From an uncultured Verrucomicrobiales bacterium (GTDB lineage Bacteria; Verrucomicrobiota; Verrucomicrobiae; Limisphaerales; CANJSG01): 20,525 nucleotides of DNA. The position numbers and the translations under genes were made by a program. The first letter of the stretch is position 1. Each line of letters starts with the position of its first letter. Under the pieces are notes generated by a model, which had not been told where the DNA came from, searched no databases, and saw only the letters and a list, made by a program, of their open reading frames with translations. The stretch is from contig CAMLMI010000037.1 of NCBI GenBank assembly GCA_946480965.1, forward strand, positions 1-20,525, read 5' to 3'. Below are positions 6,786-14,025 of the stretch, in pieces.

Positions 6786-7403
6786 CTACTTCGTCTCCGC
6801 GATCAGACTGGCAAGCTGCACCTTCACGTGCTTCTCGTAGCAGTCGGGGCAGAAGCCGTGGCTGAAGCGCACGTCGGAGTGCTGGACGATGTATTGGTCC
6901 ACCTGCTGCCAGTAGTTTTTGTCGTCACGGATCGACTTGCAGTAGCTGCAGATGGGCAGCAGGCGCTGGAGGCGTTTGACGTTGGTCATCGCCTCTTCCA
7001 GCTCCTCCACGCGTTTGCGGAGGTTCTCCTGGAGATTGAGGATGCGGGTGCCGACGTTCAGGCGGGCCCGGAGTTCCTCGATGTTGAAGGGCTTCTTGAT
7101 GTAGTCGTCCGCTCCCGCGTCGAGTCCTTCCACGAGGTTGTTCGTGCCGTCCAGGCTCGTGAGCAGGATGACATAGACGCTGGAGGAGGCGGGAGAGGCG
7201 CGCAGGAGACGGCAGACGTCCGTGCCGTTCAGACCCGGCATCATCCAGTCGAGAATGGCGATGGTTGGAGCGTCGGCGGATTTCAGCTTGTCCCAGGCCT
7301 CGGCCCCGTCCTGGCAGACCGTCGTGTCATAGTGGTAACGCTCGAGCGCGAGCCGGAGGACCCGGCGCTCCACGGCGTTGTCGTCTGCCATCAGGATCTT
7401 CAT
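6786..7403 (-). CDS. Response regulator with C-terminal Cys/His zinc-binding-like tail
   Basis: The 205-residue protein begins with a receiver domain (1-120): acidic pair D7/D8, phosphoacceptor D52 in LDWMMPG, T82 in LLTS and K104 in IKKPF. A short coiled coil (about 122-146, NLQENLRKRVEELEEAM) joins it to a tail with C152xxC155 and H182GFC185xxC188, which looks like a small zinc-binding module. This tail is known at the ends of various PAS or receiver proteins, where its role is unclear. There is no DNA-binding domain, so it is probably a signalling relay or protein-contact regulator. Its ATG overlaps the stop of the small ORF upstream (ATGA), implying coupled translation. No histidine kinase is visible nearby. 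Confidence 0.88.
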   Translation of the reverse strand: MKILMADDNAVERRVLRLALERYHYDTTVCQDGAEAWDKLKSADAPTIAILDWMMPGLNGTDVCRLLRASPASSSVYVILLTSLDGTNNLVEGLDAGADDYIKKPFNIEELRARLNVGTRILNLQENLRKRVEELEEAMTNVKRLQRLLPICSYCKSIRDDKNYWQQVDQYIVQHSDVRFSHGFCPDCYEKHVKVQLASLIAETK

Positions 7404-7645
7404 TGCTGTTTGAAAAGTCGCAGCAGGTCGGGATTGGCCATCTCCAGCTCACGCGTGATGAGCTCGGTGTCGCCTTCGCGGGTGGGCGCGTGGTGGCTGG
7501 GAACCGTCCCGGCTGCCACGGTAAGCCAGAAGGCGGAAGCGCCGCCAGCTTGGCCTGCCTGGGGGCAGACGGACGATTCTTCCGTCACGGAAGCGTTGGC
7601 GGCGGAATCGTTTCCGCCGGGAGAGTTCAATCCACGGGCGCTCAT
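7400..7645 (-). CDS. Small unrecognised ORF coupled to the response regulator
   Basis: An open frame ends with TGA overlapping the response-regulator ATG (ATGA). It has GC-rich third positions, and its last 25 residues (TREGDTELITRELEMANPDLLRLF) look like a normal helix. ATG 7645 gives 81 residues; ATG 7741 (113) and ATG 7867 (155) are also in frame, and none has a Shine-Dalgarno sequence. The upstream part is rich in Gly, Ala and Pro and looks disordered. I recognise no domain, so no function is offered. The overlap and codon use make it more likely than not to be expressed, but an incidental frame cannot be excluded. Confidence 0.4.
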   Translation of the reverse strand: MSARGLNSPGGNDSAANASVTEESSVCPQAGQAGGASAFWLTVAAGTVPSHHAPTREGDTELITRELEMANPDLLRLFKQQ

Positions 7646-7875
7646 GGGCCATCCAGGCTGTCCGGGGGCCACGCCGCCATCCTTGGCGGCGCCGGTCATC
7701 GACCACGTCTCGGCCTCCGGGACCAATCTGCATCCATTCATCGGCGCGCCGGGCGGTTGCCTGAGAAGGATTGAGCGGATTTTGCTCCATGCTTCGCCAA
7801 TGTGGCCGCGACGCGTTGCGGCCGGGACACTTGGCTGCTGACAACGCGGCCGGAGAACGCCCATCATCCGGCCTC
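7646..7875. other. Region between the small ORF and the sigma factor gene
   Basis: This 230-bp stretch separates the minus-strand small ORF from the plus-strand sigma factor gene, and should hold their divergent promoters. I see no convincing -35/-10 pair. It may contain the 5' part of the small ORF if an upstream start is used. It holds one strong palindrome (7804-7823), and GCGGCCGG occurs twice as a direct repeat (near 7818-7825 and 7846-7853). Confidence 0.4.
7804..7823. promoter_or_regulatory. 20-bp near-perfect palindrome upstream of the sigma factor gene
   Basis: GGCCGCGACG followed directly by CGTTGCGGCC is a palindrome with a single mismatched pair and no spacer. It lies 52 bp before the sigma factor ATG. 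Its symmetry and length fit a dimeric repressor operator, but it could equally be part of a dispersed intergenic repeat. Confidence 0.35.
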
Positions 7876-8487
7876 ATGTCGCCGTCGGCTTCCAGCGCCC
7901 AATCTTCCCCGGCCTCGCTTCCCGAGGACGCGGAGCTGGTGCGGCGCGCCCAGAACAACGACCTCGCCGCCTACGACGAGCTGATCCGCCGCTACCAGGA
8001 GCGGATCTACGGCACGGTTTACAACATGACCTCCAACCATGAGGACGCGAACGACCTCGTGCAGGAGACCTTCATCAAGGCGCACCGGGCGCTAAAGACC
8101 TTCAAGGGCGACTCCAGCTTCTTCACCTGGCTCTACCGGATCGCGGTCAACAAGACGATCAACTACCTGAAGCAGCGCAAGAACCGCACCGGCATCAGCC
8201 TCAACGACCTCGACTTCAACGCCGAGAACGACCCCGACCTCGTGGCCCTCGTGTCCGACAAGACGCCGCAGCGCGACGCGGGCCTGTCGGAGCTGCAGGA
8301 GAAATTGAACGAGGCGATGATGAAGCTGTCAGAACAGCATCGGTTGGTCGTGACGCTGCACGACGTGCAGGGTCTGGCCCACGACGAAATCGCCAAAATC
8401 ATGGACTGCAACGCAGGCACCGTTCGTTCCCGGCTGTTCTACGCCCGGCAGCAGCTGCAGGCCTACTTGTCGGACTACTTGAAATAG
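7876..8487 (+). CDS. ECF-type RNA polymerase sigma factor (RpoE-like)
   Basis: The 203-residue protein has the standard two-domain layout. Region 2 (about 33-100) contains YDELIRRYQERIY, DLVQETFIKAHRAL and FFTWLYRIAVNKTINYLKQRK. Region 4 (about 141-195) contains LSEQHRLVVTLHDVQGLAHDEIAKIMDCNAGTVRSRLFYARQQL, a helix-turn-helix. I chose ATG 7876; the frame is open back to TTG 7771, but those residues look like intergenic sequence. An anti-sigma-like gene follows after 12 nt, the usual pairing for control by sequestration. The long linker (101-140) is rich in Asp and Asn. It directs polymerase to a stress or envelope regulon that cannot be deduced from the sequence. Confidence 0.92.
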   Translation: MSPSASSAQSSPASLPEDAELVRRAQNNDLAAYDELIRRYQERIYGTVYNMTSNHEDANDLVQETFIKAHRALKTFKGDSSFFTWLYRIAVNKTINYLKQRKNRTGISLNDLDFNAENDPDLVALVSDKTPQRDAGLSELQEKLNEAMMKLSEQHRLVVTLHDVQGLAHDEIAKIMDCNAGTVRSRLFYARQQLQAYLSDYLK

Positions 8488-8499
8488 ATTCACGGACCC

Positions 8500-8946
8500 A
8501 TGAACGAAGAAGGACAGGACTTTGAACGGCTCCGCCGCGCGCTCTCCCTGAAACGCTACGAGACCCCGCCGCCGCGCTACTTCAACGAACTCCCCGGCAG
8601 GATCACCTCGAGGATCGCCTCCCCGGAGGCCGAGTCGAAGGAATCCTTCTGGGACCGCCTCCGCAGCGCGTTCACCGAACGGCCCGCGTTTGCCACCGGA
8701 GCGGGCATCGCCGCAGGTTGCGCCGTCCTGGCGGCGGTCGCGGTGCTTTCCACCGGCACCGGCCAGCCCACCGGTTCCGCCGGAGTCGCGCAACCGAACC
8801 CCGCATCCATCAATAATGCCGTGGCCGCCGTCCCGACGCGCCCGCCCGATTCGCTGGCGAACAGCAACGCGAACCCCGGCACGGAGCTCTTCCAGAACCT
8901 CCAGCCGCAGTCCGTGCCGGTCTCCCACCGGACCGAGCAGCGCTGA
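8500..8946 (+). CDS. Probable membrane anti-sigma factor
   Basis: The 148-residue protein has a cytoplasmic N-terminus (FERLRRALSLKRYETPPPRYFNELPGRI, 8-35), one membrane segment at about 64-84 (ATGAGIAAGCAVLAAVAVL) and a low-complexity outer tail rich in Pro, Asn, Ala and Ser. It follows the ECF sigma gene by 12 nt in the same direction. This layout and position are those of an anti-sigma factor that holds the sigma at the membrane. The HxxxCxxC zinc motif of many anti-sigma factors is absent, so the call rests on context and topology. It ends 28 nt before a strong terminator. Confidence 0.65.
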   Translation: MNEEGQDFERLRRALSLKRYETPPPRYFNELPGRITSRIASPEAESKESFWDRLRSAFTERPAFATGAGIAAGCAVLAAVAVLSTGTGQPTGSAGVAQPNPASINNAVAAVPTRPPDSLANSNANPGTELFQNLQPQSVPVSHRTEQR

Positions 8947-8974
8947 GCCCGACTGGCCCATCCAACGAAAAAGC

Positions 8975-9007
8975 AAAGGCCCGCCGGAATCGGCGGGCCT
9001 TTCGTTT
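8975..9007. terminator. Strong bidirectional intrinsic terminator
   Basis: AAAGGCCCGCC (8975-8985) pairs perfectly with GGCGGGCCTTT (8992-9002) around a 6-nt loop. TTTCGTTT follows on the plus strand and TTTGCTTTTTC on the minus strand. It lies between the convergent anti-sigma and CvpA-like genes and can serve both. Confidence 0.9.
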
Positions 9008-9034
9008 GGGGGACGGATCGAACCGCGGCGGCGG

Positions 9035-10252
9035 TCAGAGCAACCGCCGCAGGACCACGGAATTGCCCGTGTCCCCGATGCTCACGAAGAGCTCTTCGCC
9101 GATGACGATGGCCTTCCACTCGGGACCGCCGGAAGTCATCTTCAGCAGGTAGCCCGAGTCGCCCTTGCTCCATTCCCCGCGCAGCGAAGGCTGGGGAATG
9201 ATCGGCGGCGTGCCGGAAGGATCGCCCAGCTTGAGCACCGCCTTGTTGTCCGTCGTGATGACCATCTGCCCGTAGGGGAAGGTCGCCGCGACCCAGTTCT
9301 TGTAGGTCTGGAGATCGCGCGAGGTGATCTGGGGATTCTTCTTCTTATGCTCGGCCGCGCTCGCCTGGACGCTGACCACCCAGAGCCCGAGGATGCGCTC
9401 GTCGCTGTATTTCTCCGAGATGCCGGTCTGGAGATACTTCTTGAGGTCTTTCAGGTCCTCCAAAGGCAGCGCCGTCTGCAGGTCCAGGGCGATCTGCCGG
9501 TTGGTGACCACCACGGCCACCTTTTCGTTCTGCAGGATCTGCGAAAGCGGGGCGCTCTCCACCAGCATCCGCTGCACGTCCAGATCGGAGTCGATCTGCC
9601 GGAACTCGTCCCGGTCGAAGAACTCCAGCAGCTTCGGATAGCGCCTCAGGCGGTTGTTGAAGATGATGGTGTTGTTCGCGATCAGCCCGAAAATGTCCGC
9701 CGCCTCGTAGTAGGCCGCCGGGGCCGGATCGAACCCGGCCACCACGTTGCCCATCTTGACCGCGCGCAACTGGCTGCCGAGCGTGTTGGCCGTCTTGAAG
9801 ACGAACGGGGTCGAATCGCCCAGCGGCATCTGGAGCGTCGCGTAGCTGGCCACGTAGAACGGCACCATCAGCACGATGAAGTAGATCAACCCGTTGACCA
9901 CGCCGACGCAGAGGCCCACGCGGGAGTTCATCCGCTCGAACATCGCCCGTTGCAGCTCCGTCGCGCGATACTTCAGCCAGTAGTCGATCTTGGTGAAGAC
10001 CTGGTGGGCGCCGATCTTGAAGGCGACCAGCACGACGATGAAGGCGAGGATCGGCCCGGCAAAGACCTGGGAGAACGGGTGCTTGAAGCCGATGAATCCG
10101 AGCACAGGCTTGATCAGGTTCCCGATCGGCATGGCCAGCATGGCGGCCACCAAAAGTCCCGCCAGCGAGATGCTGGCCCGCACGGCTCCCCGGTTCCAGC
10201 CCGTCACGGCGGTCAAGCCGATCACAGCAAGGGCAACAATCCAGATGGTCAT
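9035..10252 (-). CDS. CvpA-family membrane protein with a long C-terminal extension
   Basis: The 405-residue protein starts with four membrane segments (about 2-18, 26-45, 63-82, 112-136) in a CvpA-type arrangement, including the GWNRGAVRASISLAG stretch typical of the first loop. CvpA-family proteins are usually about 160-240 residues. Here some 260 further residues follow, mostly soluble, with a charged middle (YPKLLEFFDRDEFRQIDSDLDVQRML) and a C-terminal beta-rich part (EWKAIVIGEELFVSIGDTG). The family is linked to colicin V secretion and to survival under envelope stress, with no known reaction. The extension is unrecognised. The gene is monocistronic and converges on the sigma/anti-sigma pair. 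Confidence 0.75.
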   Translation of the reverse strand: MTIWIVALAVIGLTAVTGWNRGAVRASISLAGLLVAAMLAMPIGNLIKPVLGFIGFKHPFSQVFAGPILAFIVVLVAFKIGAHQVFTKIDYWLKYRATELQRAMFERMNSRVGLCVGVVNGLIYFIVLMVPFYVASYATLQMPLGDSTPFVFKTANTLGSQLRAVKMGNVVAGFDPAPAAYYEAADIFGLIANNTIIFNNRLRRYPKLLEFFDRDEFRQIDSDLDVQRMLVESAPLSQILQNEKVAVVVTNRQIALDLQTALPLEDLKDLKKYLQTGISEKYSDERILGLWVVSVQASAAEHKKKNPQITSRDLQTYKNWVAATFPYGQMVITTDNKAVLKLGDPSGTPPIIPQPSLRGEWSKGDSGYLLKMTSGGPEWKAIVIGEELFVSIGDTGNSVVLRRLL

Positions 10253-10258
10253 GCGCGG

Positions 10259-10264
10259 AAGCTA
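10259..10264 (-). promoter_or_regulatory. Candidate -10 box of the cvpA-like gene (leaderless)
   Basis: On the minus strand TAGCTT ends 6 nt before the ATG at 10252. A start site about 7 nt downstream would fall on the initiation codon. No good -35 is visible at 16-18 nt. It is reported because it matches the boxes before hemB and the DUF4230 gene. Confidence 0.35.
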
Positions 10265-10377
10265 GGAAGGTGTGCGTCCAAAATCACGCGGAAAAATTTC
10301 GCGCCGACGATTTGTTCTCCTCCGCTTCAAGGAATCGCTCGGCTGTCGGCCCGGATCGCGGACCGATGCCGCTTCGA

Positions 10378-11436
10378 TCAACGGGTCAGATGGAACAGAA
10401 CGTCCGTCGCGCCGCGACGCCGCGCCGCGAGCCGCACCAGCGGCTCCTGCAAAACGGGGACAAAGAGGCCGCGCTGGAGCCAACGGGCCACGCGCAGGCG
10501 CAGCGAGAAGGCCCGTTCCAGATCGAGGCCGACGACGCGCTTGGTCTCCGTCCAGGTGAAGTCGCCCCGCGACCAGCGCAGCAGGGGCGTGCAGGCGAGA
10601 AGCGCGGATTCGAGGGCGATGGACATGCCGTTGCCCGTGACCGGCGGGATCATCGCCGCCGCGTCGCCGATGCGGCATTCGCGCGGATCGAAGTCGGGCG
10701 GCGTCGCGAAGTCCAAACCGGCCACGGCGGACTGGGACGCTTCATCGAAGCGGGCTCCGGCCAGACGCACGTGCAGCGGGGTGCCGGGTTCGCCCCGCAA
10801 CCGGTCGGCCCACGGGCGAGGGTCCGGCGCGTCGCTGCGGCTGCGGAAGAGCCCGCAGACATTGATCCGGCCTTCTGCCAAACGGCACAGCCCCACATAG
10901 CCGTTCGCGGCCAGGTGCATCTCCAGGTCCGCGCCCAGCTCGACACCGGTCGCGTGCGCCTTGAGGCCGAACCAGCGCCATCCCCCGGCGGTGGGCGCGG
11001 GGCGGCGTCCCGAGGCCAGGACCAATCCCAGTGAGGCCGCATCGCCGGTCCAGCGTTCGCCCGCGCGCAGTTCGCCCCCAGCGACGACGAACGCCTCGGC
11101 CAAGAGCGCGTCCATCGTGTGGCGCGACAGGCAGAGCGCGGGCTCGGGCAAATCACTAGCCTCGCCGGAGAAGGTGGCGGAATGGAACGACGCCGTGGCG
11201 GCGGGCAACGCGCCGTGCGCGATCAGCCGTTCCTCCAGGCCGAGCGTCCGCAGCACCGCGCGGCCGCGGCCGCTGATGAATTCGCCGCAGACCCGGTGGC
11301 GCGGATAGCGGCCGGCTTCCCAGAGCGTCACCGGCACGCCTTCCCGCCGGAGCGCCAGGCCGAGCGTCAATCCGGCCAAACCGCCGCCCACAATCGTCAC
11401 CGGACGCCAAGAACGCACTGGAGCGCGACGGTTCAT
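10378..11436 (-). CDS. FAD-dependent oxidoreductase (geranylgeranyl-reductase/monooxygenase-like)
   Basis: The 352-residue protein has an N-terminal Rossmann motif VGGGLAGL (G17, G19, G22) with acidic E40 ending strand 2. A YPRHRVCGEFIS segment (C50) is typical of the geranylgeranyl-reductase and FixC branch, and the second FAD-binding motif CRIGDAAAMIPPVTGNGMS (G257, D258) is present. It is the last gene of the type III PKS operon; its ATG overlaps the methyltransferase stop (ATGA). It probably hydroxylates, oxidises or reduces the polyketide product. The sequence does not separate a hydroxylase from a reductase. Length fits the family and nothing is missing. Confidence 0.85.
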   Translation of the reverse strand: MNRRAPVRSWRPVTIVGGGLAGLTLGLALRREGVPVTLWEAGRYPRHRVCGEFISGRGRAVLRTLGLEERLIAHGALPAATASFHSATFSGEASDLPEPALCLSRHTMDALLAEAFVVAGGELRAGERWTGDAASLGLVLASGRRPAPTAGGWRWFGLKAHATGVELGADLEMHLAANGYVGLCRLAEGRINVCGLFRSRSDAPDPRPWADRLRGEPGTPLHVRLAGARFDEASQSAVAGLDFATPPDFDPRECRIGDAAAMIPPVTGNGMSIALESALLACTPLLRWSRGDFTWTETKRVVGLDLERAFSLRLRVARWLQRGLFVPVLQEPLVRLAARRRGATDVLFHLTR

Positions 11437-12119
11437 CGTTCGATGCGACGTGCCACGAAGCGGTGGCTGAAAAGCCCGGCGGAGGTTTCAGACAGTTGCC
11501 AATGCGAAGGCTCCGGCCAGCGCCGAGACAGGTCGGAGTCGTTGAAGCCGGCGACGACGCTGATGCGGGCGTCGTTTCGCGTGACGTGGTTGCAGCCGAT
11601 GAGGCGCAGCATCCGGCAGCCGAAGAGCGGCCAACGCCCGCGCCGGGGATCGAGCGACACGAAACAGCGGGTGCGGCCCGCCGCCGCGCGGAGGAGTCGG
11701 CGCAGGGCGTCGTCCCGGAAGTGATGCAGGAAGAGATTCGCCAGAATGGCGTCGGCCTGGATCGACGAATTCTCCAACCACTCGAAGACATCGGCCGTGG
11801 CCGTCTCGGGGGACCAACCGGCGGCGCGGAAACCGGCCAGCGTTTCCGGCGTGGCCACCGGATGCTGGTCCAGCAAGACGATGCGGCCTCCGCCCGACGG
11901 AGGGGGCAATCGGCGGACAACCTTGAGGGCGAGCGTCGCGTCGCCGCAGCCGAGCTCGACCAGGGTGCGGATCGGGGCGTTTTCCGAAACGGCGCGGACG
12001 AGGAACCCGGCGCTGTTCATCCACCAGTTGATGCGGCGGAGATCACGGCGGCAATGGACCGCGACCGGATCATCGGGCGGCAACGAATCGAGCAGCTCGG
12101 GCTGGACGTCGCGAGTCAT
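11433..12119 (-). CDS. SAM-dependent methyltransferase of the type III PKS operon
   Basis: The 228-residue protein has the Rossmann SAM motif LVELGCGDATLAL (53-65), an acidic strand-2 end (VLLDQHP, 81-87), a motif DAILANLFLHHF (123-134) and post-motif strands CFVSLDP. The N-terminal part DLRRINWWM (26-34) resembles methyltransferases found beside bacterial type III PKS genes. I chose ATG 12119, one base after the polyketide synthase stop; earlier in-frame starts would overlap that gene and give an Arg-rich, unlikely N-terminus. It presumably methylates an oxygen or ring carbon of the polyketide product. A ubiquinone-type C-methyltransferase role is also possible. Confidence 0.85.
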   Translation of the reverse strand: MTRDVQPELLDSLPPDDPVAVHCRRDLRRINWWMNSAGFLVRAVSENAPIRTLVELGCGDATLALKVVRRLPPPSGGGRIVLLDQHPVATPETLAGFRAAGWSPETATADVFEWLENSSIQADAILANLFLHHFRDDALRRLLRAAAGRTRCFVSLDPRRGRWPLFGCRMLRLIGCNHVTRNDARISVVAGFNDSDLSRRWPEPSHWQLSETSAGLFSHRFVARRIER

Positions 12120-12120
12120 G

Positions 12121-13176
12121 TCACTCCGCCTCCAGCAAGGCCCCGTGGCAACTGAACCCCGCGCCGAAACTCGACATCCACCAGTGCCCCGACGGCGCAC
12201 CGGCGCGCAGGGTGGCGTCGAGCACGAAGAGCACGCAGGGGCTGCTGATGTTGCCGTGGACGCGGAGCACGTCCGCGCTGTGGCGCACGTCGCCGTCCGA
12301 GAGAGCCAACCGGGCTTTCAGCGCGGTCAACACGTCGCGCCCGCCCGCGTGCCAGAGCCAGGCGCGGATCTGGTCGCGAGCCAGCCCGGACTTCGCCAGC
12401 ACGTCGGCCAGCACCTCTTCGGCGGCGTAGGCGGCGAGTTCGGGCACCGAAGGACGGAGAATGTTCCGCAGCAACCCGCCCCGGTGCTCGAAGCGCAGTT
12501 CGTCGCGCAGCTCCGGCTTCAGCACGGTGGCGGATTCCTTCCAACGGACCGGGCGATGGGTTCCGGGCGTGGAAGAAACGACAGCGGCGCCCGCTCCATC
12601 CCCGAAGAGGCACGCGCTGATCAGGACCCCGGGATCGTCGTCGAGATACATCGCCGCCGAACAGACCTCGACACAGACGGAGACGACGCGGCGCGCCTGG
12701 CCGGAATCCACCAGGGCGGCGGCGGCGCGCAGATTGGGCAGGGCCGCGCCGCAACCCTGGCCAACGAGATCTAGGCAGAGCGTGCCGGCACGGAGCCCGA
12801 GCCGTTCGGAGACGTAGCTCGTCAGTCCGGGGCAGAGGTAGCCCGTGCAGGTGCTGATGAGCAGGGCATCGACTTCGCCGGTCGCAAGGCGGGCCTGCTC
12901 CAGGGCACGGCGGACGGCTTCTTCGGCCAGCGCGGGAGCATGGTGGGTGAAGCGGCGCTGGAGCGTATCGGGATCGATGGCGAAGGCCTCCGCGAGATCC
13001 TCGAACACCAGGTGCCGGGTCTCGATGCCGTTGTCGGCGTTGAGCACCTTGCGGAGGATGGCCTGGCTGCGTGCCGTCAGGCCGGAGAACTGGGCGGAGC
13101 CGCGCAACGCCTCCCAGCATTCCCGCTGCGAGTAGCGTTGCGCGGGCACGGAAGTGCCGAGGCCGGTGATGAACAT
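12121..13176 (-). CDS. Type III polyketide synthase (chalcone/stilbene synthase family)
   Basis: The 351-residue protein has the thiolase-fold catalytic triad of type III PKS: C142 in LVGQGCGAALPNL, H276 in LWHAGGRDVL and N309 in VHGNISSP. A C-terminal SFGAGFS loop resembles the family GFGPG loop. These enzymes condense malonyl-CoA units onto an acyl-CoA starter without an acyl carrier protein and then cyclise the chain. Starter and ring type cannot be read by eye. FabH-type ketosynthases share the Cys-His-Asn triad but are shorter and differ around the Cys. It heads the operon with methyltransferase and FAD oxidoreductase genes. Confidence 0.88.
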   Translation of the reverse strand: MFITGLGTSVPAQRYSQRECWEALRGSAQFSGLTARSQAILRKVLNADNGIETRHLVFEDLAEAFAIDPDTLQRRFTHHAPALAEEAVRRALEQARLATGEVDALLISTCTGYLCPGLTSYVSERLGLRAGTLCLDLVGQGCGAALPNLRAAAALVDSGQARRVVSVCVEVCSAAMYLDDDPGVLISACLFGDGAGAAVVSSTPGTHRPVRWKESATVLKPELRDELRFEHRGGLLRNILRPSVPELAAYAAEEVLADVLAKSGLARDQIRAWLWHAGGRDVLTALKARLALSDGDVRHSADVLRVHGNISSPCVLFVLDATLRAGAPSGHWWMSSFGAGFSCHGALLEAE

Positions 13177-13182
13177 CGGCGG

Positions 13183-13210
13183 ACCTTAGCGATGGCGCGC
13201 CGATGTGCAA
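13183..13210 (-). promoter_or_regulatory. Candidate promoter of the type III PKS operon (leaderless)
   Basis: On the minus strand TTGCAC (13205-13210) and TAAGGT (13183-13188) are 16 nt apart. The -10 ends 6 nt before the ATG at 13176, so transcription would begin at or near the start codon. Each box is only a partial match. Confidence 0.45.
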
Positions 13211-13232
13211 ACGGGGACGGAACCCGGCAGCG

Positions 13233-13303
13233 TCCCAATCCGTCTCTTCATCTTCTTCTGAATCCCTGTGGCTCCACGATTACGACGAAGAGAAAGATTG
13301 GGA
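13233..13303. repeat. Inverted repeat with AATC/GATT-rich arms
   Basis: A 20-nt left arm at 13233-13252 (beginning TCCCAATC) is the inverted copy of 13284-13303 (ending GATTGGGA), with 17 of 20 positions matching and a 31-nt interior. It sits in the 223-bp gap between the divergent polyketide synthase and lipoprotein-like genes. Its AATC-rich arms resemble the element at 19814-19885. Confidence 0.55.
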
Positions 13304-13399
13304 TCAGGCAACTGCACGGAACCCCGCGGTCCCGGAATGCCTTGCTGCGGGGAAAGTCCGGTCGTGACTTCGCCGGAGCCGGTCTTCCAGTCTCGGCCC

Positions 13400-13960
13400 A
13401 TGCGGATCGCTTGGGAGCGGATGGTCCTCGTTCCGGCGCTGGTTTGCCTCGGTTGCGAACCCGCGTCCCTCCCTCCCTCGCCCGCCGTCGCCCTCACGGG
13501 GGCGGAGGAAAACGTCCTTGGCGACGAGCTGGCCGATGCCTCGGGCGGCTTCGCCTACCGGATGCCGGCCGGCTGGTCCGCCGCCAAGGTGCCGGAACTG
13601 GCCTACCCGCTGGCCCAGGAACCGAAATACCCCGGCTACCGTTCCAACATCCGCGTCACCCGGGAGAAGATCCCCACCGCTTTCGATCTCTACCTGGAGC
13701 AGGGCAAGACCGCCCTGCCCGAGCTCCTGAACCAGCCCGTCGTCCTAGAGGACACGGAGTTCGTCACCGTCTCCGGTCTCAAAGGCCGCCGATGGCGCGT
13801 CCGCTCCCGGCTGGGCGACGGCGAGATCCTCCAGCTCTTCTACCTTTTCCCCGGACCGGGCGACGACAAGATCGCCCTCACCGCCTCCTGCACCTCGTTC
13901 CAGGAGTCCCGCATGGTCTTCGTCTTCGACGCGGCGGCGAAAACCTTTCGCCTGAAATAG
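13400..13960 (+). CDS. Putative secreted or lipoprotein of unknown function
   Basis: From ATG 13400 the protein has 186 residues, with a hydrophobic N-terminal stretch MVLVPALVCLGC ending in a Cys that could be lipidated, though the -3 residue is Cys rather than Leu, so the lipobox is weak. The mature part has GGFAYRMPAGW, YPGYRSNIRVTREK, GLKGRRWRVRSRL and FRL at the end. This alternating pattern resembles PsbP/DcrB-type small proteins that carry a hydrophobic N-terminal signal, but I can name no family with certainty. The frame is open back to GTG 13268, where it runs through the inverted repeat, so a later start is more likely. The short gap to asd holds a separate promoter. Confidence 0.6.
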   Translation: MRIAWERMVLVPALVCLGCEPASLPPSPAVALTGAEENVLGDELADASGGFAYRMPAGWSAAKVPELAYPLAQEPKYPGYRSNIRVTREKIPTAFDLYLEQGKTALPELLNQPVVLEDTEFVTVSGLKGRRWRVRSRLGDGEILQLFYLFPGPGDDKIALTASCTSFQESRMVFVFDAAAKTFRLK

Positions 13961-13986
13961 GCTCTTGCGGATCGGCCAGCGACCGT

Positions 13987-14014
13987 TTGACACCCCCCCG
14001 GCCGACGATATTCT
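13987..14014 (+). promoter_or_regulatory. Sigma70-type promoter of asd
   Basis: A perfect TTGACA (13987-13992) and TATTCT (14009-14014) are 16 nt apart. The -10 ends 11 nt before the ATG, so the leader would be only a few nucleotides. There is no Shine-Dalgarno sequence. Confidence 0.6.
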
Positions 14015-14025
14015 CGCCGCCCCTT

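Noticed and set aside
5439..7841. 800-codon open frame on the plus strand
   Set aside because: It is antisense to larA and the response regulator, both with intact motifs on the minus strand. The translation has no recognisable domain.
7646..7875. N-terminal extension of the sigma factor from TTG 7771
   Set aside because: The added 35 residues read through the palindrome at 7804-7823 and do not resemble sigma region 1. ATG 7876 leaves a normal ECF length.
13268..13399. Extended N-terminus of the lipoprotein-like gene from GTG 13268
   Set aside because: It would place an Arg/Pro-rich stretch, partly from the inverted repeat, before a hydrophobic signal segment; the signal argues for the later ATG.
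12940..14025. Upstream extension of the asd frame
   Set aside because: It runs antisense through the polyketide synthase gene and out of frame through the lipoprotein-like gene. The Rossmann strand begins right after ATG 14026, which has its own promoter.
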